Shown here: piece by piece, positions 1 through 11,905 of the stretch
Numbering within the stretch: position 1 is the stretch's first letter
Layout: each line of letters starts with the position of its first letter
Assembly (NCBI RefSeq): GCF_902686445.1
Contig: NC_062221.1
Span: 40,154,075-40,218,074, forward strand
DNA: 64,000 nt
Direction of reading: 5' to 3'
Source of the DNA: Sciurus carolinensis
Taxonomy: Eukaryota > Chordata > Mammalia > Rodentia > Sciuridae
Notes under the pieces: generated by a model
What the model saw: the letters and a program-made list of their open reading frames with translations, nothing else
The model's database searches: none
What the model was told of the DNA's origin: nothing
Translations under genes and position numbers: made by a program

Positions 1-3000
1 CAAACCAACTTTAATTTGCAAACATGTATCAGGACAGATGATCTAAATGTTAGGAGGATGGTATGAGAGAACAAACTATAACAAAAGCATACAGCTTTGG
101 AGAAAACAAAATAGAGTGGTCCATCAGCAACGTTTCAAAAGAGAATCATATTTCGAAAACATTTTTCCAGAAAGAACTAATAGCTTTTTTTTTTCATTCC
201 TCTGTTAATTGTTGTTTACCAGGAAAAAGGCATTGGAAAAGATGAGGTTTGAGTGTGAGCTGATAGATTTTCTGGGAGTTGTAAAGATCCCCCTTTGGCT
301 GATGGCAGGGCTGGGGTGGGAGAGGTTAATGTGTTTTCTTCCTGGTTTGAAAAGGGCATAAACCCTCCTCAGGCCCCTTCCTTCCTCCCCTAGCTGTGTG
401 GATTGCAGAATCTTTAAAATGCCCAAAGATTTCCAATAAGGCCACTGGCTCTGCCTTCATTGTGTAACTGTTTATTTAAAATAAGTCAATATATTAGTTA
501 AAACAGTAAGAAGTTAGTGCTCCAGTATTCAAGTGATTCCCACAAGACTGTAAACTGATGCCTCTTTTAAGCCTTAAACTTCATGGCCGTCCCAGAAGTA
601 AAAGTTCTGCTAATGGAGACCCTATGGGCATGGTACATTCCAGCACATCATTAAAGGAAAGAAAAGCAGTCCAGCCAAAGCCAGATGAAATGACTGCACT
701 GTCCACTTTTAATAGGCTTCCTGTGGACAAACAGCACTGTAACACTCTGCAGAGGACAATATTTAAAAACAAGACAACTTGCTGGCAGTTTTCAATACCA
801 TAAAGTTAATAAAGTATGTTCCCATTCACCCTGACATTACGTTTTTAGTTTATAGAGGAAGGCACTTTATAACCTCAGCCTAAGTAGAGTTCCCTTAATT
901 CTGCAGCTTTGGGTTTCTTGAGGTGGCTAAATGTACAATGAACTCCAAGTCTGACATTTTTTGTTTTAACACTATTTTCTGTTGCTTTTCAAGAACATAC
1001 AAGTGCGATTTTACATTTCTCAAGTGTGGTTTCATTCATAGACATCCTGTTAAATCCTGTTTCATACAGTTCATGTCAAGAAGCATGAAATAATCTGAGA
1101 AATTGACATTTGGCTGAACAATAACTGCTTGCTAATTAAATTAGCTTCTTGTATAGATATTGATGCGTGTTTAAGAAGAAAATCAATGCTTCCTTTTCCA
1201 TGTCAGAATAGAATTTTGTAAAACCTTACCTACCCTAACTGAGACAAAGATGAGAAAAAATGTTAAATATGTCTTTAGGACCAAAAACACTTCTCACTGA
1301 TCTATATGTAACTATTTCTCCCAATTTGTTTTCCCTCCTACTCCTCCAAATTCTCTTACCACCCACAATTCTTCTTCTAAATCTTTTTACTTAATAAAGA
1401 TGCCTTATGATGAAAAGTAACAGGAAGGGAAATTAGATGGGAAAGTTCTGGTATCATAGGTAATATTTGGTTTGATTTTGATTATTTATATTCCTTAATC
1501 AGGGAAGTATCTCAGAAGCTTGGCTCCTTAAACTTGAAGGTGAATTCTGTGATGCTGGGCAGGCAGACCCACCAAAACTCTCCAGCACAATGTGAGTTTA
1601 CGAACAAAAATCTCTGAGTGTCTACAGCCCCAGTGCGCACATCATCACTGCTCTGGAGAGAGAAGTCTGGTCACTCTCTTGATGGACTCTGCCTTTCTTC
1701 CTCCCCTTACCCTTTTTTTAAAGGGAGGGGGGATGTTAAAAAAGAGGAAATTAAAGGTAAAAAAAAAAATGTAAATAAAAAATTTCCCTTGGTCTGGAAA
1801 TGGGCCCTACTGAAAGCATGTTAATCTCCACCTCAGTAATTTGGTTCTCCAGGAGAAGACAGAAGCCCTGCTGCTGTGCCCTGCACTTCATAAATCACAT
1901 CTTTATGTGGACAAGGTCAGGGCACCTAACAGCTCAGACATGGGCCTTTGCAGTGGCTGGAGGATTCAGGCATGTTTGCTCTCCCGCTCGGCTCTCTGAG
2001 GAGTAGTCCAGCACGCTTCTAATTACTTTTGATTATTTTCATTTGCTGGGGTCAGTCTGGCTTGCCAGGACTGCTGGAGGGTTGATTTCCTACAAATCTT
2101 GATGTCTTTGTAGGACAGCACTGTGTGCGTTCAGAATTAGCACCCCGTTATTGTCCCTCCAGCATGGGATCCCTCACAATAGACATGGTGACACGTTTCC
2201 CCAGTGAAACAGTACCTACTTCTCTTCTTATTAATTAACCACACAAGCATAATCACCTATCTGATCTTTATTTTTAATCCAGAAGAAGTGAACAATTGAG
2301 TTTTTTATAGTATAGTTGACCAGAATGAAAGCAAATTTTTTTTTATTTTGCTTCGATTTTTAAATATATTTAGAAATGACTAGCAGCTCTTTGGGAACTA
2401 AGATGAAATACTTTGCTGAAACAACAGCTCAAGTGAATAAATTATTATACTCAAAGATTTATTCCCTAAACTCCAACCAAGACTGCCATATTTAAAATAT
2501 TTTTTGTTGGACTATTTTGATGTATTTCAGTCCTAAGCTATTACGCTGAGTGCTTAAAGCACAACAACAAAAAATTTATACCAAGTTTAAATGAATACAT
2601 TGTGATAGAGTAAACACTTTAATAAAACATAGTAAAATTTGGAGAGAGAAGACAAGACAAAATACCATAATTTTTCTTCTCTTTGGCCCCCAAAGTAAAG
2701 ATGTTTAATGCTCTGGTGTATATGCATAGAAAGATATGTTCAGGAACAAAATGATGAGCAAATAAATATTCACAAAAACTGAAAAATAAATGTTTTCAAA
2801 GAAAAACACCTCAATCTCATTATTTAGACAAAAGGCATTTTTATATCCCTGCTGTTACTACTTTATAGACAATAAATCAAATTACAATTATCAAATCTTT
2901 CATTCTTCCTACCTGAACATCAGAACTAAGGTAGTAAATGTTTTGAAATTAACCTCAACTCTATAAGGATTTGATTTTTTCATTATTAAAATAATTTTAA

Positions 3001-3150
3001 TTAATTCAATCTTATAGGACAGTATTTAGCAGAGTATGCAGTAACTCCAGGATCAACTTCTTCCCTGGAGCTTTAGAAGCACCATTTAAGAGTGCATTTA
3101 CACCCCTAATGTTGTGGGGAGAGTGAGTGGGAAGGGCTGTTCCTCCTCCT
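1..3150. other. Unique AT-rich non-coding sequence, no feature recognised
   Basis: I see no exon, RNA gene or classifiable repeat here. Reading frames are short and stop-rich, and CpG is rare. Homopolymer runs occur (for example T around 2338-2345). The block at about 1500-2200 is somewhat richer in GC than its surroundings but has no codon-like pattern. Very old repeats below my recognition limit may be present. Confidence 0.6.
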
Positions 3151-3159
3151 GTCTCCACT

Positions 3160-3270
3160 CCTAACTGGGTACCTTTGGGTAAGTCACTTAACCTTTGAGT
3201 AGGCTTCCATGAAAGTTTCATAATATCAGCATAATTGTAAGTGTTGGGAAAATAAATTGGGTAATGTGAG
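3160..3270 (+). repeat. MIR SINE fragment (decayed)
   Basis: The stretch contains a version of the MIR core ("gggtaagtcacttaacct", around 3177-3195), which in intact MIR follows the tRNA-like head. The bases after it are only loosely MIR-like. MIR is an ancient tRNA-derived SINE that predates placental mammals, so strong decay is expected. The boundaries are approximate. Confidence 0.5.
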
Positions 3271-3691
3271 TGTGAACTGCTCTGAGTTCATGGGAACAGG
3301 TCAAAATACTGTAAGTTTCACAGTATTTGTGTTTATGTAAGGGGTCAGAGTAAACTTACATACAGGCACAAAGAGGAAGAGAGTCTGCCTATACTGCAGG
3401 GAATGGCAAAGTATAAGTACTTTTCTGCCCTCTTTCTTCCATTTCAGTGTCAGTTGCCCTAATTCTTACCCTGACCTTGGAAGAGAAGAATTTTCATAAA
3501 AATGTTTTTTTTCTCTCAAGCTGTGCTACTCCAGAAGATGTCTGTCTGTCTGGTTTGCAGCTGGGTTTGTGTCCCACTCATTGTGCTCTCTGCCAGTCAG
3601 CACCAAGGGGGGTTGTGGGTCAGAGCTAGAATGCCAATGAGATCCCAGAGCCCTAAAATTTAGGGTAGGAGGACACACGCATATGCATGCA

Positions 3692-3707
3692 TGTGTGTGT
3701 GTGGCGT

Positions 3708-3740
<33 letters not shown>
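3692..3740. repeat. (TG)n / (CA)n microsatellite with inverted arms
   Basis: A short TG array (about 3692-3703) is followed by a few bases and then a CA array of about 16 units (3709-3740). TG and CA are reverse complements, so the two arrays can pair in a hairpin. The alternating purine-pyrimidine tract is also a classic Z-DNA former. Length polymorphism is expected. Confidence 0.95.
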
Positions 3741-3743
<3 letters not shown>

Positions 3744-3794
3744 TTTAGGTCAACATTGGTTATCAAGGTCAAGAAATTCATCCTTTACAATGTC

Positions 3795-3935
3795 TTCTGG
3801 TGGACTTCAAGTGCCAAGAGGGTAGGAACTGAGTTTATCTTCTCTGACCCGATTGCCCAGAGTATACCATAATCCCTGCATAAATTAATACTTGATACAC
3901 ATTTGTTGGAAAAAAAATGCATTAGGTCCTTCCTT
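3795..3935 (+). repeat. L2 LINE 3'-end fragment (probable)
   Basis: It resembles the L2 3' UTR in order: an "agggtaggaactgagttt" motif near 3820, a degenerate "cccagagta" stretch, then "cttgatacacatttgttgga" near 3891-3910 in place of the usual ending. It is strongly diverged, as L2 normally is, and could be partly chance. Confidence 0.5.
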
Positions 3936-3984
3936 GGTTTTCATCTTCATTTCTTCGAATGCCAGGCTTGGATGTCTGGTACCT

Positions 3985-4118
3985 CTAGTCTGAATGACTG
4001 CAATGGTGTCCTATCAGATCTTCAAGCCACCATCACCCTCCCACCAGTTTATACTCCACACTCAGCTGCTACTCACTCCCCTGCTCAAGATTCTACAGTG
4101 GGCTGGAATTGCCTAACC
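3985..4118 (+). repeat. L2 LINE fragment, 3' region
   Basis: The motif order matches the L2 region downstream of the reverse transcriptase: "gactgcaatggtgtcctatc" (around 3996-4015), then "ctccacactcagctgct", then "ctcactcccctgctcaagat" (around 4073-4092). Only a short segment survives. It lies between another L2 3' fragment and a MIR 3' end, as is common in clusters of old repeats. Confidence 0.6.
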
Positions 4119-4149
4119 ATTCAGTGTAAACTCATTCCATTTTTTAAGA

Positions 4150-4262
4150 ACTAAATGAAGCAATTATGTAAATAACTTAGACTCATGCATGGAACATGGC
4201 ATGTGGTCAATAGAAAATAGCTATTATTATTGATACTACTAATATAATTGTTAACATTAGTG
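4150..4262 (+). repeat. MIR SINE 3'-end fragment
   Basis: It begins with a "taaatgaagcaattatgtaa" stretch (the MIR "taaatgagttaatac" region), continues with "catggaacatggcatgtggt" and ends in "agctattattattgatac", all in MIR order. The tRNA-like head is missing. Confidence 0.65.
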
Positions 4263-5470
4263 TTGTTCAGTCTGTAATTCATTTTGCCTTGCTTATCTCC
4301 GATGAAATCTCTATCCTTCAAAGTCACCTTTTTTTTTCATACCCACAGATTCTTACTCCCCAGGTTTGATCTTTTCCTCCTTGACTCCAAGTCATCTGTA
4401 CTTTTCTCCTGGTTTATAGCCAGTTCTACTTTAGTCATATCAGTAGTGGTTTTTCCTCCTTAAGAGGCACTGTAAGATTTTTAAGATCGGATTCCAAGTT
4501 TTATTCCCACCAATATGTTCATAAATGACTTTTGAACTTCCTTACAAGAGGCATTATGGCTAATGTTTAGGAAATTACTGTATTTAATATTCAAGGAAAG
4601 TTGCCTATGTAACATTGTCCCCCTGTGGGAATCAACTGATGCATTGATAATTCTCTTTTAGAGATTTAGAGATACGACTTCCTTCCACTGCTGCTTCTCT
4701 GGAGAAGTACTCTATTGACATACTGCCACCACCCCAACCCCACGTTCTGTTTCTGTACCAACTCTCTGCCCTTTAGGTGGGCTTATATGCTAGATCACAT
4801 TTGAACTCCTGCCCTGCCCTTGTCCCCAGCGAGTAGTCATGTCAATCTGTTAAACTGCTTCCAAAACACCCTCATCTTCAAATAGGCACAGGCCAGGTAG
4901 AGGTTCTTGTCACTTTAGGCCTGAATTTTTATGCGATTTTTACACCAGAAATTAGTCTTCCTGAAATAATAAGTTTGTACTACTGTTTTGTTTTACCGAA
5001 AAACAGAAGGTAAAAAGCAAAAACAAGGAAAAAAATCACATTAGCAAAAGCTCTGACAGATCCCTATTTGCTAGATAATAAAGCCTCTAATCCAAAATGT
5101 AGTCTCTTCTGTAGTTTTATGTCAATTTAATCTTTCCAGGCCCTTTTTCTGCTTGTTCCCTCTATATAAATCATCTGCTTGGGTTAGCTACTGGAGAGAT
5201 GTGTCAGTACTCTGGGCCCTCTCAACAGAGTTAAGGCAGGTCCTGCACTTCTCTCGCCTCCAACATTCACATCATCCAAGAGCAGAAGCAATAGATAGAG
5301 GTGAATTACTAGTTCTACTCGCCAAGCTCATACAAAATCTTCCAGGCTCCCTGTTTTGAAATCTTACAGTACTTCATATTTGAAACCATTCGCTAATCCG
5401 CTAATATCTGTCATTTGGAATATTTCTGTTATCAGCCAATCTACCTACAAATTATTTGATAGCAAGAAAT
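4263..5470. other. Unclassified non-coding sequence
   Basis: No gene is visible. Pyrimidine-rich stretches at about 4290-4470 could be a very old L2-type fragment, but the match is too weak to call. About 4660-4960 has higher GC without recognisable structure. Confidence 0.5.
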
Positions 5471-5475
5471 ATCCT

Positions 5476-5693
5476 ACATGCTGGGTGCCAGTGGTGCATA
5501 CCTGTAATCAGGAGGCTGAGGCAGGAGGATCACAAGTTCAAAGCCAGCCTCGTCAACTTAGCAAGGCCCTAAAAACAAAGTGAGACCCTGTCTGTAAATA
5601 AAATACAGAAAAGGACTGGAGATGTGGCTCAGTGGTTAAGTGCTCCTGGGTTCAAGCCCCAGTACTTAAAAAAAGAAAGAAAGAAAGAAAGAA
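5476..5693 (+). mobile_element. Squirrel composite SINE (B1-ID type)
   Basis: The left half is B1-like (7SL-derived), with "cctgtaatca", "ggaggctgaggcaggaggat" and "gagaccctgtct" in order. The right half, from about 5613, is ID-like: an A-box-like "ggctcagtgg" (5626-5635) and a B-box-like "ggttcaagccc" (about 5650-5660). A (GAAA)n tail follows. Flanks "aagaaatatcct" (5464-5475) and "aagaaacatcct" (about 5693-5704) look like a target-site duplication. The copy lacks the intact B1 start and was moved by L1 machinery. It is expected to be transcriptionally inert. Confidence 0.9.
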
Positions 5694-5699
5694 AGAAAC
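5668..5699. repeat. (GAAA)n tail microsatellite
   Basis: About six GAAA units extend the 3' tail of the B1-ID SINE. Tail-derived tetranucleotide arrays are a normal product of A-tail decay and slippage. Confidence 0.9.
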
Positions 5700-6002
5700 A
5701 TCCTTCACACCACCTTTTTTTAATTGGTGAATTATTAACAGGTGTTCCTTTGGGGGGAAAAAAAAGTGTTTTGGGGTCAAACGAGGTAAAGATAGCCCCC
5801 TCTTGGAGCTTCACAATAAGCATCAGTGTGGTAAACGTTTTATGTTAAGATTAAAAGTCTGTGTCCTTTAGTAAAATACCTATTTGGCTTCTTTAACTGG
5901 ACATCACCTCTAACTCCTTCCAGTTGAACACTTAAGGGGAACAAATTTGGAAATAAAGCTTTATATGCCTTCATATCTGTTTCAATAGAGCATATATGTT
6001 CC

Positions 6003-6005
<3 letters not shown>

Positions 6006-6051
<46 letters not shown>

Positions 6052-6077
6052 TTTTAATCAACTGACTGACTGACTGC
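6006..6077. repeat. (AT)n, poly-T and (ACTG)n low-complexity tract
   Basis: An AT array (about 6006-6034) runs directly into about 21 T (to 6055), followed by several ACTG units (about 6059-6075). The poly-T could be the tail of an old minus-strand retrotransposon, but no body is recognisable to its right. Confidence 0.9.
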
Positions 6078-6102
6078 AACTATTGACCAAAAAGGTCACT
6101 AC

Positions 6103-6319
6103 AAGTGAGGCATGGGGACACAGGTCTGTAATCCCAGTGACTCAGAGCTGAGGCAGGAGGATTTCAAGTTCAAAACCAACCTCAGCAACTTAGTGAGGCC
6201 CTAAGCAATTTAGCAAGACCCTGTCTCAAAAACAAAGAAACAAAAAACTTAAAAAGGGCTGGGGAATGGCTCAGTGGTTAAGCACCCCTGGGTTCAATTC
6301 CCGGTACAACAACAACAAC
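6103..6319 (+). mobile_element. Squirrel composite SINE (B1-ID type)
   Basis: B1-like half: "ctgtaatcccagtgactcag", then "gctgaggcaggaggat" and "gaccctgtctc". It also carries the short internal duplication "agcaacttagtgaggccct" / "agcaatttagcaagaccct" seen in several other copies here. ID-like half from about 6256, with "ggctcagtgg" and "ggttcaattccc". The tail is (CAA)n. Flanks near 6089-6102 and 6320-6333 ("aaaaaggtcact" / "aaaaagttact") are a probable, slightly decayed target-site duplication. Confidence 0.92.
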
Positions 6320-6333
6320 AAAAAGTTACTATA

Positions 6334-9120
6334 AAACAGTCAAAAGTAAGTAAAGACAAAATCAAGCTTTAATTTTTCATTCAACCAGAAAAACATTTGG
6401 AAGGTCTATCAAGTTCACAAAGAAAGTAGGTTACCACTAAAATCTGGCCAATTGATCCTTTGCCTGTAAACTGTTATAATTGTATTTGAGTATATAGTAG
6501 AAAAACCTTCCAAAGGAATGTGTACAATCTTATTTCACAATCAATCCACTCCTTCCTATACTCTTCCATTAAGTCTTTTTCAAACACAGATTTTACCATG
6601 AGTATATTTACATGCAATGTTTTATATTATTTAGGTTTTTCTTAATAAGATTTGGCACTATCTAGATATATATTTCCCCAGGAGAAAGAAAAGGAGCAAG
6701 GCAATCTCCATCTAAGGATGCCTGAATTAAACCTTCAAGAATTTGCCTTTTCTCCAATTTTCCATATTGGATTCATGTGTTGTGCCTGCCTATGGCTGTC
6801 TAACCGCTAAACTAAGTGGACATTAAATCAGATGGCATACAAAATTACAGTAATTTGATCCTTAGATAAACTACCAACCTTGATGAACTAATGTTGCTAC
6901 AAATGAATTAACTCATCATCTGAGGAGCAGAACAGTTCATGGGAGTGACCACACAATCTCCTCTATAAAGAGCACGAATAGCTGAGATTAATTGATCTAT
7001 TCAAAGTGCTTACTTCAAACTAAAGAGGTGTACCCTCAGGTGAGGAGAGAGGATGGGTGAGGCATTAGTCCCAGAATATTTCTCTACTCTAAGCTTTGAC
7101 AGCAGGTTAGGAGGTCTCTGTTACAAAGTTAAGAAGTGATTAATATGTTTTTATCATTGATTCAATAAAACATTTATCTTTTCTCCATGTCAGAAATCCT
7201 AAAATTCCATTTTATCATGTCAATGATCATAGCCAGACACTTAAAATATAGTAAAAATACTACAGAGCCAGAAAAGTATGGTAAGCTTATAATCCATTTA
7301 GTGGGTGTCACATCCTACAATACACATCAAACGGCAAACCAGCAAAATAGTCCAAGAGAGGCTAATGTACCAAAAAAGTCCAAGAATCATTGTGAAAATT
7401 CAGGCATTGGTTTCAGTTGTGGGTTTGAAAGTATCTTTCTGTAAGTTTTGTTGGATCACTTTTTTAACTTCAAATAAAATCCTAATATAGCCTGCCTATA
7501 AACTCCAGAATTAAATACTGGTCAATTTCCAGGGTGTAGATCCCCAAACTCAAAAGTCTCTGTATTTTATATGTAATTCTAGCAAATGACCTACAACTGG
7601 AAAGGGAACTGCCAGAATGACACTCGTGGAAATACACGAAGAGGAAAGAAAAATGTCTATCTTGATTCATACATAATTTCTCTCTCCTTGTGATCTGGGT
7701 GACTCATTTATTAATAAACCATGGAACCAGACATGATGTGGAGAATATCCAATTGTGAGCCTAGGATGACTCCAGATTTTAAATTTGAAATTTGAAACTC
7801 ATAACTTTTAAGTAACAGTGTCTCACTCAGTTTTGTGCCTCCTTTCCACTTCCACTCTATAAAAGCTGGCAAGGTATGGAAGTCTTCAAAAAACTGTTGA
7901 TGAATCAAATTTAAATGATTCACTAAATACTTCATACATACAACTTTTTTTTAAAAAAATGTGGTTTCTGCAGAAATTATAATAAAAATCTTTATCATGT
8001 CCTGTATTAATCTCCTTGGTTACTGATGTAGGAATGTGTCAAGAAAGTCATTAAAGGTCTTCATATAATAGATTTTGTTAAATTTTAATCCTGGAAAGCA
8101 CAGTGGAGTGACAACACGACTCAATCTACTAATACTTAAGTACTGCAAACAGCGATCTGAGGGAAAGGAAAAGAGAGCATAAGCATTTACTCAAAAGAAA
8201 AAAAAAAGAAAGAAAAAGAAGAAGGAGAATGAGACAGAGACCCACATCTTCTGCTACCTCAGCAGGAATCAGTGTTTAAATGCCTTTTGAATTCTATTTG
8301 GAGTATCTTGCATTGAGTGTGACTCTTGGGTTTAAAGACATGTAGTTTTCACACCATGTAGGCTCTGAATGCAAATATACCACTTCCTCTGGTGCTCAGC
8401 TGAAGCCAGGATGATCCTTTCCAAAATGGGTTTAAGGACCGAGCAAGGGGAATTTCAATTACACTTAATTTCCAATTACTTGTTCACTATATAACTAAGC
8501 TCTCAGTAAGATGTGAATTCATTGAATTTAACTTAAGTTTTGAAAAATATTCCACAGCGGTGGGTGTCCTTTACTCACAGTATTGATGAAGGGTAAACCA
8601 GCATTACTTCTCTAATTCTCCCCTACCTCTAATAATTTTTCATGTGATCCAGTGGTACTAGTAGTTCATGACTCATAGGGCTCAAATGTCATGTCATACA
8701 CACCTAGATGTGAGGGCAATAGTCTGTTTTCACACACTTCCTGGCTCCTGTGGATGTTAGCAGGGAAAATGATGGGCTGAATGTAGTAGGTTGCCATCAT
8801 GAGGCAGGAAGATCTTCCAAGGACTCAGAAGACTACACACTTCCTCCCTGCAAGCATGAAGCCCACAGGCTCAGGAGAAACCTGTCTCATCCCCAGTTGC
8901 TGCTAGGCTGAAGCCCTCTGATAGGGGGCTCTTCTTGTGGTCTGCATCTATTTACGTGATACTGACATGGTTGCTTCAACTTGTGGAGCCTCTCTATCAG
9001 TATTTCTCAAACTGTAGTAACAGCACCTATATAATAGAAGGTTTCTAGAATTAAAGAATTGAGATAATGTGTATAAAGTACTTAGTGTAATGTACATATG
9101 AGATACTCCTAAGGAGGAAT
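6334..9120. other. Unique AT-rich non-coding sequence
   Basis: No exon, RNA gene or confidently classified repeat is seen. A purine-rich A/G tract lies at about 8189-8240 and a poly-T/A stretch at about 7944-7960. The block 8640-8960 has slightly higher GC but shows no coding signal. Confidence 0.55.
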
Positions 9121-9124
9121 TATA

Positions 9125-9370
9125 AAATAAGAGAACCAAATCACAGCATCTGGAGTGAACAGGTGCATTTAAACCACAGCTTTACCTTGTGCTAGTGAGG
9201 AGCATGTGTAATGTTATCTATCATGTCAATTTTCTCATTTGTAATATGAAGATAATGATAGTATGTGTCTCATAGGGCTACTGAGAGGATTAAATGAGAT
9301 GATCTGTGCAACAGTACTTAGTGCCTAGCATATAGTAAGTGCCTAATAAGCATTCACTATTATTAAATAG
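9125..9370 (+). repeat. MIR SINE, nearly full length
   Basis: The MIR core and 3' end are clear: "ttttctcatttgtaatatga" (about 9231-9250), "gataatgatagtatg", "ctcatagggctactgagagg" (about 9270-9289), "attaaatgagatgatctg", "tagtgcctagcatatagtaa" (about 9319-9338) and a final "tattatta". The 5' tRNA-related part (from about 9125) is more decayed. This is one of the best-preserved MIRs in the window. Confidence 0.85.
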
Positions 9371-9974
9371 AATTCTACCACTATAAAATAGTTCCTTCTT
9401 TAAAAATGCCTTCTATAGTTTGTTTGTTGTTTACATAGACATGCTTATATCAGAAGACAAACTTTTTCTCCTGATTTATCTGCTGCTTACTCAGGCAGTA
9501 GTTTGTTTTTGCTAAGTAGAAATGAAAACACACAGATCTAGAGAATAATTGGCAAAACCAAAGACAGAATACAGATATATCTTCCTACTTAGGGATCCCA
9601 ACCCTAATGAGAAAAAAACATTTCCTAAGAAAGGAATTTGGGGAACTAGGTAAAAGAAAACACATGAAGAAAAATAGGAAACTTCAAAACTCTACAGGAA
9701 GTGATAATGCTTTAAAAAAATAAACCTCAAATAGAAGTTAAATTTAAACTAATGTTTTGTCAATATTTGATATAAGGTATCAAAACATAATTTTTCAGAA
9801 TACACAATAAAGTTTTAAAATGAAACATTCAAGAAAAAGGAGACTACACCAGAATAAGACATAGTGTAGACCTATAGGACCTCAGCAGAGGCTGTTCAAT
9901 GGTGGGTGTGTAAATTTGTTCTGCTGGCTGGAGGTCAAGTTACAATAGTAAGATCATGAATTCAACATGTACAT

Positions 9975-10090
9975 CAGTTTAGTTCATTTTATTCCACAAG
10001 CATTTACTAAGAATTTTCTCTGTCTTGATAAAGCATTTGGCACTGAGTATATACTGATATTTAAGTCTTTAGGCAGCTCTAAAATCCAGT
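9975..10090 (-). repeat. L2 LINE 3'-end fragment, minus strand
   Basis: Read on the plus strand it follows the reversed L2 3' end: "ttcattttattccacaagca", then "tttactaagaattttctctg", then "gcatttggcactgagtatat". The motif order matches an antisense L2 tail. It is strongly diverged. Confidence 0.6.
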
Positions 10091-10456
10091 GGAAAAATCC
10101 ATTATATTGTTCATTGGTTATAAACTGCACCCTACAGTCAAGAGGGATGAGTCCTAGTGAATCATTACCACTACCAGGAAAACCAGCAGCCTTAGCATCC
10201 TCATGTACAGTAAGTGCTATTTTTAGGTGTTATTTTTACTTACGCATCTTGACTCTACCATCAAAAGGGGGTTTTATCTGGATAATTACAAATCCCCTGA
10301 AGCAATTTAAAGGATAATAAGATAGTCCTGAAGAGAAGATGAAGAATGATTTATTTTTTATTAAAATACATTTACTAATCACAGATTTAAGATAAACCGT
10401 TTGCTTATCATTTCATTTTGATGGTACTGGTAAAAGATAAACATAATGAACAACCA

Positions 10457-10995
10457 TCTGGAGTGGTTTGAAAACATCCCCATGAATTTTTAAGATTGTT
10501 TCCCAGTCCCTTCTTCACACAAGGAAATCTAATTCTTCCTACCCTAAATGTGCACTGGGCTTACGGATGGGTTTCTATTCAGAATGTGAAAAAGTGGCAC
10601 TATGTGAGTTTGGAATCTTTGTTACAAAAAGATTCTCTCTCTTTCTCTCTGCCCCATTTGACATGTTCAATAGACATCACACAGCCTGGGGGAGGACCTA
10701 TGCAGGCAACAATTAACACCTATAAGCCACCAGAATCAACCTGCAAGCGATGTGAGCAAGTAGAGGTCTTGTGGTCTTGGAAAACAGATTCTGCATCCTC
10801 CCTGAAATCTTTAGTTAACTATAGCTGCAATCCAAACTGCAACCTGGTAAAGACACTGGACCACAAGGGCCCAGCTAGCTAAGCTGCTTCTTAATTCCTG
10901 AACCACAGAAACTGAATACAATAAATTTTTATTACTGTTTTCAGCCACTAGGTTTTGAGGTATTTTGTTATGCAGCAGTAGATAGCAAGCATACC
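10457..10995 (+). mobile_element. MLT1-type solitary LTR (ERVL-MaLR)
   Basis: This is a solitary LTR of the mammalian-apparent LTR retrotransposon group. The 5' part has "tggtttgaaaacatcccc" and "gattgtttcccagtccc" (about 10495-10510). The middle has "caacctgcaagcgatgtgag". The 3' part has "gcccagctagctaagctgct" (10869-10888), "ttcctgaaccacagaaact", the polyadenylation-like "caataaatttttatta" and the diagnostic end "cagccactaggttttgaggt" plus "ttgttatgcagcagtagata". No internal gag/pol-like sequence follows, so it is a solo LTR. An open frame of about 128 codons (10496-10882) lies wholly inside and is not a gene. The exact subfamily is not assigned. Confidence 0.9.
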
Positions 10996-11780
10996 AGCCA
11001 AAGGTCTTTAGCGCACATGCAGAATTCAGTTGCCTGGCCTCAGCTGATCATCAGGGAATTTGGGTCTGTGAAGGAAAGTCCCACACTGACAGTTAGCCTT
11101 AGCCTGTCCATACCCTTCTGCAGTGTGGAGAGGGTTTTACACCACCATCTAACAAATACTTTCTTCCAGTTCTGCTCATAAACTGTCACCCAATGGACTC
11201 CTAAGTTAAGAAGTTTTAGTGAGTAAGACTTGATAAGGCCAAATTATGGAACGCTTTCCAAAACCAGTTGGAATTTAGGCTATATGGTATTGAAATAGAG
11301 AAAAGGCAGTAATCATGTTTCTGAGTGCTGGCATTATGACAAAGTTTCAGAAAGATCTGTTTCCTGTTTCCAGAACTATCAACTGGTTTGGGGGCATGTA
11401 GCAAATTAGAGTTAGGATGATTTGCAAATTCAGAATTTTGTTGTTGTTGTTTATAAAATGGCTAAGATATTGATCATAGAAGTGTCCCATTATACTGTTT
11501 ACCAGAAGCTTCCCAAATTCAGCCCAAATCTAAGAAAAGGCAGCATAACCATATCAAGGTCGAATGCATAAGTGAAAAATAATACTAGCAGTTCCTACTT
11601 CTCTCACCTGCCCACCCCCTCCAGAGGGTAGGAACTTGCTCCTTGGGCCTTGCTTGTAGCAGCAGGACCTCTCTTGGAGCTACAACCATTTGCAATAAGT
11701 GACCTTTGGTCACCATTTCCCAGGCTCCCCAAGAGATTGCCAGGATTCTGTACCTACCAAACAAAGCTATGTCAAGGCTT
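10996..11780. other. Unclassified non-coding sequence
   Basis: Nothing recognised apart from a short (TTG)n around 11438-11450. There is no splice-flanked open frame with family resemblance. Confidence 0.5.
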
Positions 11781-11784
11781 ATTA

Positions 11785-11905
11785 TGCATTTCATTAAAAC
11801 TCATTAATAATCTATATGATGATTATTATCCTTGTTTAAGAAATGACAACACTGAGATCAATAAGACTGAGTTATAAATAGCCCCAAGTTATTTTGCCAA
11901 AATGG
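11785..11905 (-). repeat. MIR SINE fragment, minus strand
   Basis: On the plus strand it shows a reversed MIR core: "aactcattaataatc", "gattattatccttgtttaag" and "aaatgacaacactgaga" (about 11840-11857). The ends are not preserved. Confidence 0.6.

Noticed and set aside
3526..3741. Cysteine/valine repeat frame
   Set aside because: It is the translation of the TG/CA microsatellite.
9967..10317. 116-codon open frame
   Set aside because: Its first third overlaps an antisense L2 tail, so the frame is composite and not a coherent gene.
10496..10882. 128-codon open reading frame, the longest in the window
   Set aside because: It lies entirely inside the MLT1-type LTR and its translation has no domain. 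LTRs of this class do not encode protein.
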